Of a stretch of 64,000 bases of DNA, positions 48,101 to 56,936 are shown one piece after another. The stretch lies in the NCBI GenBank assembly GCA_025201765.1, contig MU623351.1, positions 186,001-250,000 of the forward strand, in the 5' to 3' direction. This DNA comes from Daldinia sp. FL1419 (Eukaryota; Ascomycota; Sordariomycetes; Xylariales; Hypoxylaceae). The stretch's first letter is position 1. The number at the start of each line of letters is the position of its first letter. The notes under the pieces were generated by a model that searched no databases, was not told the origin of the DNA, and was given only the letters and a program-made list of their open reading frames with translations. The position numbers and the translations under genes are program-made.

Positions 48101-48671
48101 GGCATCCATCGAGGCCGCGGTTGCACTAGACTTGCTCCCAGAGACTAGCGCTCGACAAATTGAAGTTAAAGGAACCCCCACGACTATTGAACACTTGGCT
48201 CCATGCACTGATAATATCCAAGAGGGCAAAATAATACTAAGCGGTCCTCTCCTCGGGATTGACCCACCAGTGCTCAAAGATGATACTTGGAATATTACCA
48301 TGAACCAGAGCAAGCACCCTTCAGCAAGATTCTTCCCCGACGATGAAGAGTTGAACATATCAGAGTCAGACAACTTGGCTTGTCTTAGTTTCCTAGTCCT
48401 CGAGCGCGAGAAGACAAGATCCCTTGCTCCCTCTTCCAGTGAGGATGTGCAGGGACTAGTACTCCGACTCGTAAACCGGAAAAATGGAATGGATGCATTG
48501 GACGAGTACGAACGTATTGGATATTTTACTACCAGTTATATCGAAAAGAGCAGAGATGCTCGGCGGGGACGTAAAGAACTTAAGGGAGCGGGGGTGAAGA
48601 AGTTGTGTTTACTAGCATGGTCTAGTAAGCTGGAGACCCCTGAGGTTTTGGTACAATCACCCCAACCTTAG
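45183..48671 (+). CDS. HET-domain protein with N-terminal multi-pass membrane region
   Basis: This is one intronless frame of 1162 residues. Residues 1 to about 265 are strongly hydrophobic, with about nine or ten candidate membrane helices. A soluble linker follows with two CxxC pairs (LCERC near 302, CHLC near 363) that often precede HET domains. The HET domain (PF06985) begins at YLAFSHCWG near residue 567, with YVWIDSLCIIQ near 621, SVYAGAECTIAS near 657 and LNTRGWVMQERLLSRRILHFG near 724. The C-terminal part (730-1162) has the usual HET-protein WxxxxxYSRRKLTSPKDKLIAM region. HET proteins trigger cell death during non-self recognition in hyphal fusion. Most known members are soluble or fused to NACHT or repeat domains, so a multi-pass N-terminus is unusual. 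It converges on the FAD oxidase with 118 bp between stops. Confidence 0.9.
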   Translation: MDTALWVVFWIFFALFALRGFQLAFVIQFYVFLILMRTTNNEMSMHCWVAFWLSLVLSAAYILSIMESKVFYVVAGILTAVRFFITSDYEMPAPVFWVLVAVLGLTCRQVTRGFLIEYAVIIFNCHLKSDGLHVPGVLINYYVIGLLVAVLVVAANLIQNPGYIGGVLIWFACIGVLHNQMWPYNPEFGWRWIAAWYLLLQALLHTFAPSMPIPWYIMWVGIIVGLGYGIRPDNSLTGFVFWALTIWVLRLFLFTIYMFYFSGGQVSDLFPFNLFSHKWRMSKPRWYPLNSRPHDSLNNMTLCERCDELTRSSKLIMGSSLLLTPMTEEREFWERDQFTSQFATQNTDHETTCNSNATASEPSCHLCRLLWYSMSLVRRQALKKLLEAASKNTTNESATNKRGTVDERNSANEGNIETTSLPRPREDDAKLKIKLWEERPLSLYTYMQLYWGEVPIGSRLLVHRDNNFATRKSCITRLEITANWGTCQKASQATKYSKTDSFEHFIQAKTWINMCRENHKLCGGVGNAESELPARMLYVLGGDDWEPGNPPETLRLVPTNETGPDIKYLAFSHCWGDQAKMRFKLLASNVEACHDSIDFSGLSKNMQDAITITLSLGMSYVWIDSLCIIQKDDTGKEVGEVAQVWENDWKTEAKKMGSVYAGAECTIASTGSSESTGGCFHERNVTSLEPCKIGVSSLDGLCASWIFARRDDVFDFERSVDLAPLNTRGWVMQERLLSRRILHFGAEAIYWECCGRSASELNPHGYSYKRFPKDFEDNYTPDLRPHISTRGDVRRAELEGWGISWATSEGIRLRPPPVTVNPDTTLSNQSVWQYKRGFWKNVLKPNGYGWQDDENEESTDRPRAGFRAAFEQLRGIMDEALLSNRKQVGRDSFSQMWFDVVEPYSRRKLTSPKDKLIAMKGISDEVSRATKYTYLYGLWKESLLTDLLWFAIDGPGKRLVTKEGSPVAPTWSWASIEAAVALDLLPETSARQIEVKGTPTTIEHLAPCTDNIQEGKIILSGPLLGIDPPVLKDDTWNITMNQSKHPSARFFPDDEELNISESDNLACLSFLVLEREKTRSLAPSSSEDVQGLVLRLVNRKNGMDALDEYERIGYFTTSYIEKSRDARRGRKELKGAGVKKLCLLAWSSKLETPEVLVQSPQP

Positions 48672-48789
48672 AACAGACACCGGAGATGACAATAGCTTTC
48701 AAAGACTCGAGAATTTTTATTCAAACTATAAGTTTATTATAGCATCCATCTTCCTTCTTTTCAATGGGCTTGGGTCGTTCCATAATACA

Positions 48790-50517
48790 TCAAGGGTCTC
48801 TTAGGAGGAAGCCGCCATTTTGCAACCTTTGGAACAGTCTATCAGGGTCATACTTAGCCGAAACCTCCTGTAATCGCTTCAAATTTTCCGCCCCGTAGCT
48901 ACTTAGTACTTTTTGCGAAAACTCGGCATCATTCATAAACTTGAAGTCGAGATATAGACCTTGTTCCTTAGCAAGCTGTTCCACATCCTTAGTGAATTCC
49001 TCTAGCGCATGGGCTGCAGCCGTATCGTTGGACTCTTCGGACCATTCAGCGACTAGCGACCACCCTGCATTGCTATATTAGCCATGTCTACCTAGGTATG
49101 TAGAGGCCTAGGGAAACTCAGGGGTTCTCACAAGTTTGAGGGACTTTCTCAAGTCCTAAGGAGTTACCACTCCGGTCCTCTCCAATCTGCACCGCAATCG
49201 TGGATGTCGGTTGGATATTATACCATAGACTATTGATCTCCTTGTACTTTTTCGCTGATTCTAACCACAGATTATGGACCTGAACGTAAAAGGCATTGGA
49301 GAATTTGGTAGTGGTCGTCGCCGTAAGACGCCTGTCCAAACTTAGCATAGTTATCCCCAACAACAACAAAAGGATACCAACCTAGACGAGGGGCCTAAAA
49401 TTCCGATGGACTCCACCAAGGACTTGATAGTCCCTTTAGTTGTTGGTACAGCAGCTTGCATAAGGCTTTTCAAGTTGAGAAACGTTTCAATGGCTTTTGG
49501 TTGTTTCGCCTCAGAGTCGGCGTAATATATTCCGATTGCAATGAATGTTGGGTTAATACTAGCAAACATTCCCAATTTCGGATCGGTCTCCATTGCTTCC
49601 TGGGCTTCAACGGTTGCGCGGAGAACTTCTTCATAACCGGATGGGTCGTACATTAATACGTTATACTGAAGGGTTATAGCGGGGTACGTCTGTATATCGA
49701 ATCTCGTCACGATACCTGTTGCTCGGATGTTAGTAAACGAGAGTTATGGTAACTGTTAGATCGTAGAGTAACTATCGGAATATTATTACCGAAGTTTGAA
49801 CCGCCACCCTTCAAAGCGCGATACAGATCCGCGTTTTCATCGGCATTAGCATTAACGATAGTCGAGTCAGCCAGAACAACCTGTGATCAGTTTAGTTACA
49901 GCGAGATGATCACAGATCACTAATACGTCTTAAGCTGAGCACGTACCTCGAAGTTCTTTACGCTATCAGCCGCGAACCCATGAAGATTTGGAAAAGCTGG
50001 CATCCCGCCCCCGAGGAGATAACCTGATATGCCAACATCGCTCTGGCGCCCGCCTACTGCTGATAGATCTTTTTCATCCAAGTAAGCGTATACATTTCCC
50101 CACGTGTTTCCGGCGCCAGCGCGCAAGATCCCCTCACCACCTATCTCAAGCGTTTTAAGATCCCGTAAATCAATCAAAATGCCGTTATAAACACTGCTGA
50201 AACCGGGATTGAAATTGTGACCACCTGAGCGAACGGCAAACTTAGCATCGGTTTTCTTCACGATTCTAAATACCTCCGCAACCTCTTTAGCATCCTTAGG
50301 CCGTACGAAGCAAGCAGCTGGAAGCCAGCAGTTCTGACACCTGTATTCATCTAATTAGTATAGACCTTAGCATATATATCGCGTTTACTGACCATGGTTG
50401 GCGTGTCTGAGACTCGTATTGAGTATGAGACGAAACCGTCACCCTGTCGGGAAAAGTCGAGCTTAAGAGATCGCAGGCGGTCTTGACAGAGGCGGTAATT
50501 CCCGATTCAGATGCCAT
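48790..50517 (-). CDS. Berberine-bridge-type FAD-linked oxidase
   Basis: The exons are complement(50393-50517, 49947-50340, 49790-49880, 49382-49715, 49132-49331, 48790-49064), 472 residues, all in phase, introns 50-74 bp. It belongs to the vanillyl-alcohol-oxidase superfamily. The FAD-binding part shows VRSGGHNF, with His83 as the likely covalent flavin attachment, then GAGNTWGNVYAYL and GGGMPAF. The substrate domain follows, and the C-terminal BBE module ends the protein with the YDPDRLFQRLQNGGFLL segment. There is no evident signal peptide, unlike many secreted relatives. Such enzymes oxidise alcohols, sugars or secondary metabolites with oxygen; the substrate here is unknown. The start lies 302 bp from the inverted repeat of a RIP-degraded element. 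One intron carries an exact TACCTAGGTA. Confidence 0.9.
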
Positions 50518-50819
50518 TTGGTAGAATGTATAGTATGAGACGAAGGTTAATGAAATGATAGGGCTATTTGTTAGATTTGAGTGCGCTTTCTATTTCCACT
50601 GCATCTGCATCCTCTCGGAGAAGTACGAGAAATACGAAAGTCAAGATGTCTCAAAATATTCTAAACTCGCAACTTATATGCTTTCTTACTACCTACATAG
50701 TAAGCCGGCGAGATTACGACGACAGTATCTGGGGTAAACAACTTATTCAACTACACCGCCAATCATTGAAATAAATGGATGAGCTATCCCGATTATACGA
50801 CGACTACGGTGGCCCATTA
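50518..50819. other. Short region between the FAD oxidase start and a transposon
   Basis: It is 302 bp of ordinary sequence that would serve as the oxidase promoter. It ends at the TA target of the 1.44 kb element. No gene is seen. Confidence 0.5.
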
Positions 50820-50934
50820 GTGCAAAACCGATAAAACCCAAAATGCAAATGAAAATTTGTCCGATTTATAATATGCGCTATATTTATAGCGTATTAGTAC
50901 GCTAAGACCCCTATAATTACAGCGCTTTTTAGTG
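50820..50934 (+). repeat. Left inverted repeat (115 bp)
   Basis: It pairs with 52149-52263 and is the less mutated of the two arms. Confidence 0.82.
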
Positions 50935-52148
50935 ATTAGTACGTTATATTTTAATGGTTATTAAAAAATCTCCGAGATCTTATTAAACCTGTTGTAATTA
51001 TAGTATATATGAATATTAAGGCTGTTATAAATATAGGGCATTTTGGGAACAATAAAAATTTTGTAAATACTTATTAAAGAGTAATACTAATCGGGCAATA
51101 AGAGGTGTAATATTCAGACAATAACCACATAATTTATAAGGCGCATTATAGGTACATACCTTTATATACAATTTTAATAATAACCTTTTATACCAAAAGT
51201 AAATCCCTCTTTTCCAATTTTAATAACCAAAAAAACAGCTAAATTACCAAAAATTTAATTTAAAATATTAAAAACTAAGGTATTTTCAATCAAATATATA
51301 AATAATTAACTAATTAAATTGTAAGATTTATAAAAATAGTTAATTATATAATATATATTAAATAGGAACTCTAAAAGCTCCTACAGAATATACCCTATAT
51401 TTTAACTAACCCATATCAAACCAAAAGCTATATAAGTTAAAAGATATAAGGTATCTATATCCTAAAAAAAAAAAATAAGCTAATCAAATAAAAAAACTAA
51501 TATAAATAATTATTTACCAATAATAACACACTTTAAGAAAATATCTTCAAAAAAAGAAACTAAAATTATATATTCTTATATAAAGATTTTATAGAAGCGA
51601 TCTCTAAAGAACTATATAAATCTTAAACTGATCAGGCAAGAAAACAATTCCTAAAGACCTATTTATATCCAAAAGAACGTGTGTAAACCTTAAAAAGGGA
51701 CCAACAAGGTCCTTCAAAATAACTCCTATTACCTAATTACACTACCCTAATTCAATAACTAATTATACAATATATATAAAGATATACAAATTCTATAATA
51801 AATTAAATATCTTCTTTAAAAAATTAAAATCCCAAAGAAATACAAAAAAATATCAAGAAATATATACTAAAAAATACATACCCCTTAAAAACCCCACTTC
51901 TTTTATAACTACTACCCAAATATCACACCCCCTACTACCCAATTAGTGTTACTCTTATTAAATACACTATAATTTAAATAAATAATAACACTAAACCCCC
52001 TGTAATTATAATAAATTTAATAAAAATATCCATTATAAATATAACGCTCTCCAAAAAAATACATATCCATAAAATCAATTTAAAATTAAATCTCAATTAA
52101 CCAATCAACACTCTTATATTTTAATTACTATACTTATAACGCATAATC

Positions 52149-52263
52149 CACTAAAAGGCGCTATAATTATAGAAATCTTAATGTACTAATGTATTATAAA
52201 TATAACGCATATTATAAATTAAACAAATTTTCATTTACATTTTGGATTTTATTAGTTTTACAT
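52149..52263 (-). repeat. Right inverted repeat (115 bp)
   Basis: It is the inverted partner of 50820-50934 and carries more T/A at the differing sites. Confidence 0.82.
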
Positions 52264-52826
52264 TAATAATGCACTGTAGACGACAGCCTGTACAACTGTG
52301 CCACTTGGTTTCATGTAGCAAGGATTGAATAGACGTGTCTTGGCGCTTATTCTGCAGATCGGCGCACCAAACCACATGAAATATTTTCCTTAACTAGCAT
52401 GTAAATTGCCTAGGGAACTCTATTCTTTCTAGTAGCACATAATGGAGCTAAGAACACCGATATTATCTTTGGGCTACTTTTGTCGATAGAACACAACCTT
52501 TATAAATGAGACCCGGGTTACCGTTGAAAGGTCAGTTAAGCTACTCAAATAATAGCTGGCGGTCGGGAAACAGTGGGTAAAGTCTTTGAAGAGTCCCCGA
52601 GTAATGAGACAAAACCAATCGCTGATGACAAAGTTCTTTGATAAATATACGCATAAAAGGTTTGTTTTGACGTTATAGACAATGGTTAGAATCGCGTAAA
52701 TAAGGAGTGTTGCAAGCATGACGAAGCTTATTATGAGACGTTATTCTTAAACGTTCCTAGTAAGTAAAGTCCCCTAAATTGACAGCAACACCACCCTCAT
52801 TTCCAATTATATATTGATAAGATATA
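52264..52826. other. Intergenic region upstream of the kinase-like gene
   Basis: Base composition is ordinary immediately after the AT-rich element. No gene is seen. It presumably contains the kinase-like gene's promoter. Confidence 0.45.
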
Positions 52827-54317
52827 ATGTTCCCCTGGGATAGAGCGAAGAAAGACTTAGCTGATATTACGGAAGCCTTTTCTGAAGACGACCAGTTCGA
52901 AGTTATAGGCCTCATCGCCCACGGAAGCTATGGCTCCGCCACTCGCGTTCGTCTCAAGGATGGGGACACGGGAGACTCAACCGACTTTATAGTGAAAAGA
53001 GCTTTTCGAACAGATGCCGCAGAAAAGGCCATGAAAGACGAAAGAGATTACCTAATGGTAAGAATAATCAAGGAAATCCCAAATACTAAACTACTGATGA
53101 GCTGACCATTATAAAACGGACAGAAACTTCGGGGTGCTTTACATATTGTCCAGATACTCGAGGTCGAAGATAATCCCCTAGACGAAGAACTTGAAGGGGA
53201 ATGGATTATGATGGAATGGTTACCCAATGGAACAGTTCTTGACCTTATAAAAAAGTCGAAAGGCAGAATCAAACGATTTCCAAATCGTTTGCTGTGGAGA
53301 TTTTTCTTATGTCGTAAGTTACCGAAGGAGTGTTTCTTTATACTATTAACTGGCCGCCTTAGCCCCCGGATATACCCTCTGCAGGAATTTCAGGGATAGG
53401 CACCTATTGAAGAGAATTGTTTAGCTAATAAATGTGCAGTTATAAGAGCTTGTATAGCCATGGCTGTAAGTAGAAGCTTATTACCCCCTTTAGCTCCTCA
53501 ATTCCCTCCAAATGCCAACACGTAGGCAAGCGTATTCGTAGAGAAAGCCCCAAAGTATATTTCAAAATACTTACGACTAGTACTAAATGCTCACTTGTAG
53601 GACCCCCCGGATAACGAAGACGGGACTGTAGAGAGTGAGATAATAACGGGCCCACTTCCAGATGTGGGCATAGCACACAGTGACCTTCACTGCGCAAATG
53701 GTATGTCACCTAATCCAACGATACGACAATTAAACCGTGCACATCAAACTAACATGGAAAAGTCCTCCTCGGGGAGTCTCCTGACGATATCGAACACTTG
53801 ATCTCACCGATTCTGAAAGTTATCGATTTCGGTCGTGCTGGAGAGTGGTCGTTTATAGAGTTCACGGGAACAACCGTACACAGCAATCTTTGGGACATCG
53901 GCAAGGTACGTACCCTATTTATAGAATTGCTTATAATAGGAGTTTGCGAATTAACAAGTGCTGCAGCTCATGATTTGTTTGATCAGATTGGACGAAAGGT
54001 CCTACGTCGCAAACTTAGGAAACGGACAAGTCCTAATACCTCATCTCGGAAACACCATAACAACCGATGGCGATTCAATCTTGCCGATCGACGGGCCGGA
54101 CGCAAAGTATCCATGGCTGGATCGAGACCTAGGCAAGCTTGTCTGCTGGTGCCTGGCAACCGAGCCCAATGATCGTCCTGATTTGGAGGAATTGAGTAAC
54201 CAAGTGTTAACACATGTTTCCTTGAAAAGGGCATCTTCATACCCTAACGATCCGGAAGAGACAGACGACTATGTATCTGACATATGGAAGCGTATGGTGC
54301 ATGATGCGGACACCTAA
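52827..54317 (+). CDS. Divergent protein kinase
   Basis: The exons are 52827-53057, 53124-53313, 53440-53465, 53601-53700, 53763-53905 and 53967-54317, 346 residues; phases match at all five junctions. The kinase landmarks are in order: a glycine loop AHGSYGSA (31-38), Lys57 in IVKR, a hinge-like WIMMEWLPNGTVLDLI, the catalytic loop HSDLHCAN with Asp177, and DFG at 204-206. A C-lobe with LVCWCLATEPNDRPDLEEL resembles the end of serine/threonine kinases. The catalytic loop has Ser where most kinases have Arg (HRD), so activity may be altered or the protein may belong to a fungus-specific group. One exon is only 26 bp. AATAAA occurs about 45 bp after the stop. The closeness to a RIP island and a HET gene suggests an accessory role. 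Confidence 0.78.
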
Positions 54318-55722
54318 GGATTGTAAGGTATGTAATGTAGACATAGAACTCGTGAGATATCAATAAACGTAATTACCTTCGTTTGAATCAGGAATTCAAT
54401 CATTTTGTGTGCTTCAACTTGAATAGTAATTTATCGTGGGTTGATTCCAAAGTCCTATGTATTCCATCGTATCCTCACCTTATGCGATGAATGATTATGC
54501 GGCACAGCAAAGACATAACCCCACCTATGATATGGCTTTGGATCTCGCGCATCTACGCCGGAAATGATTTGAAGACTACCCATCGAATGTAGCCGCGAAC
54601 AGAAAGGCTTAGCATCTAAACTAACTTAAATACATCTTATAAACGTAAGCTCACGTGCAACTTATTCAATTTATTATCTTCGACGTCCATCTCATATAGC
54701 CAAGAAAACGAATCAAGGTACTTAAGTAATCCTACGTACCCATGTATCTGCTCAATTAGGCATCCCGAGCTAACGCTGATTGGCTGCGCATGGAAGTTTA
54801 GTTAAGGATGTCCCACTTTAAGAGTCGGAGCGGGCTCTTTGGTTCTTCGGGATAAAGAATTGTCACGAAATACACAGGAAAAATTATTGTTGTAGAATTC
54901 AAGTTCTTGTTGATCTTGGAATTCTAGAGGAGCGGTGAGGCTTTTTATGGAATTGTAGCAAGGGAGAGAATTTTCCAAGCTAATTTTGAGGCTTACTAAT
55001 CCAACAAGAATCGAGGCTTAAAAGCTGAAAACACTTAGCCGATGCTACCTGATGACCTATAAAATATATTCAGTGATAAATGCTTGAAAACACGAAAGTT
55101 TAATCGAGAATTAGAGAATATCACCTACTGGTAATATCGGGGTGGTGTATCTGTAAGGAGAAGCAGAGCCTAAACATCAAAGACTTATTAAAAGGATTCG
55201 GGCAACTTACTAACTTGGAGTCTTGACTGCATGAAGTATTGCAGTTATTATATGGTAAAAGTTATCTGCGAATACTGTATTAGCATTTGTTTACATTGAA
55301 CATGTAACTATCTCTAGTTCTCTACGTAAATTCATAATAAGTTGACAAGATTGTTCCGGGATAATTATAACGTCTTGGATAATTGTACCGGTAGGTGCCT
55401 AGGTACCTAGGTATCTACATAAAAAAGTAGTACATGCGTTTACATAAAATGTCTAGCGTATAACTATTCAATTCTTGTCTTACATCTGACCTTTCCCAAG
55501 ATGCCCCCCCGCTCTTGGTTTTCGAGAGGGAGTAGCACTTATTATTTGGTTAGCTCCTTACTAATTAAGCTTACCGAGTCTTTTCTCCAACTTCGCCTCT
55601 TCATCAACTTCTTCCGTAGCTCTCAAATATAGTGTTTTAAACGCCTCCAATTATCACCCTTATCGTTAAAACTACCTAGATACCTGATATATATATAATT
55701 CGCAATTGCCGGAGAGAAAAAC
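54318..55722. other. 1.4 kb intergenic stretch
   Basis: No gene is seen. It holds an exact TACCTAGGTA palindrome at 55404-55413, overlapped by a second GGTAGGTGCCTAGGTACC-type array, about 310 bp upstream of the GNAT start. Confidence 0.5.
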
Positions 55723-56498
55723 ATGGCTTCCACCAATCGCCCCACCACCGCCGTTGTGGACCACGCGTCAGTATCCGACATCCCGGCGCTAATCACCATC
55801 TGGTGGGACGCCTTTTCCACTGAACACCTGCAGCGCGTCTTCCCGCAGACGCCCAACGGCAAGCGCTGGCAAGAACGTGCTTTTGAGGACTTTATTGGAT
55901 CTACCCCAGGACCTGACGAGCTGAAGACTGAGTGTCTCGTTGTGCGCGATCCGGAAACAGGTACGTACTTGGAGCGTTCCTTTGGTTGGGCGTTCTTTAT
56001 TAAAATTTCTGGTCCAAGGAGCTGCTGCTGCGTTCGCCATATATCGAATCGTGCCAGAGGGTTACCCCCCGGAGAAACAGACGTGGCGCGCAAGGTGGCC
56101 CCCTGCCGAGGGTTTCCCAGACATGAGCGACGACCACCTAGACGATTTCTTCAGCCGCATGGAGAAGGCGCACGCCCATGTTGTAGGCGACCGTGGTCAT
56201 GTCTGTAAGTACTCTCTATGCATATTCAATTTGTGGAATGAAGCTAAATATTATACGATTTGTAGTCTTAGAGGTACTTGCTACGAAAGAGGAATTTCGG
56301 AAAAGGGGTTATGGCTCCGCCCTAGTTAAGTGGGGAACTGAATTGGCTGATCAGCTGGGCCTTGAGTGTTACTTAGACGCCAGCCCTGCTGGAAAACCAC
56401 TCTATGAGGCACACGGTTATGTGGAACAAGACGTATCTACCATCGTAGAGAAGCAGTCGGCGGCGTCGATGTTACGGTCAAAGAAACACGAAGACTGA
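55723..56498 (+). CDS. GNAT family N-acetyltransferase
   Basis: The exons are 55723-55960, 56019-56204 and 56266-56498, 218 residues. It is an acetyl-CoA-dependent acetyltransferase. The N-terminal part has the variable helix-rich region with IPALITIWWDAF. The acetyl-CoA motif A reads LEVLATKEEFRKRGYGSALVKWG (R-x-x-G-x-G core), followed by YLDASPAGKPLYEAHGYVEQD, the usual motif B with its conserved Tyr. Fungal members of this group are mostly uncharacterised small-molecule acetyltransferases. There is no signal peptide. The alternative open frame over exons 1-2 in another phase has no motifs. Confidence 0.9.
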
Positions 56499-56936
56499 TG
56501 TCACGTTGTAGGGAGCGCCTATATAAGACGATCTACTACCGTACACTCACTCCTCTTACTTCCTTTTAGAATGAACCCGCTATATATTTACTAGATCTAT
56601 ACTGAGCTCCTATACGTGACACCTCACTTATTCATAGTCTATCAGAAGGCCAATCATTCTATTCGATGCGGAGATACCTCAGCGAGGATCCAGACATCCA
56701 CGAGAAGGTTTCCAGCCTATTCCAAGTCCGGAAAGAAGGAGAAAGTAGAAAGGAATACTATGAAGACAAAGCCAGAAAGGCTTTAGACAGCTTCGATAAA
56801 GTTTGTGACAACACGAAAGAAGGAATGAAAACTAGGTAGGTACCTAACACTAGGCACTAACAGGTCTCTAAATAATTGCATTGAAAGCCCGAGTACCTAC
56901 CTAAGAAACATATCTCTATAGATACATTTAATATAC
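56499..56936. other. Region between GNAT and subtilase with a small open frame
   Basis: It contains the 3' flanks of two convergent genes. The only coding-like stretch is a 57-codon frame at 56666-56839, and TAGGTAGGTACC words occur at 56833-56850 and 56893. Confidence 0.45.
56666..56839 (+). CDS. Short charged open frame, doubtful
   Basis: It has 57 codons from ATG to TAG. The product is highly charged (Glu, Lys, Asp, Arg) and probably helical, beginning MRRYLSEDPDIHEKV. The frame ends on AGGTAGGT, which could also be a splice donor, so this may be an exon of a larger or decayed gene rather than a peptide gene. No homologue is known to me. Confidence 0.25.
   Translation: MRRYLSEDPDIHEKVSSLFQVRKEGESRKEYYEDKARKALDSFDKVCDNTKEGMKTR

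Larger units (their letters stand above)
50820..52263. mobile_element. RIP-degraded TA-flanked DNA element with 115-bp inverted repeats
   Basis: The element is 1444 bp, flanked by TA at 50818-50819 and TA at 52264-52265. Its ends are inverted repeats of 115 bases (50820-50934 and 52149-52263) with about 20 mismatches, all transitions; the left arm mostly keeps C or G where the right has T or A. The inside is AT-saturated with no open frame. TA target and inverted ends point to a Tc1/mariner-type element, possibly a shorter non-autonomous one, degraded by RIP. The arms contain internal imperfect palindromes around ATGCGC and TACGC. Confidence 0.82.

Noticed and set aside
47723..48373. 216-codon minus-strand frame within the HET gene
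   Set aside because: It is antisense to a well-supported coding region and has no recognisable protein signature.
48790..50517. Broken FAD oxidase pseudogene
   Set aside because: The short frames at first look disrupted, but six exons splice in phase to a complete 472-residue protein.
53058..53966. Frameshifted kinase pseudogene
   Set aside because: The apparent frame changes coincide with GT-AG introns that restore phase and kinase motifs.
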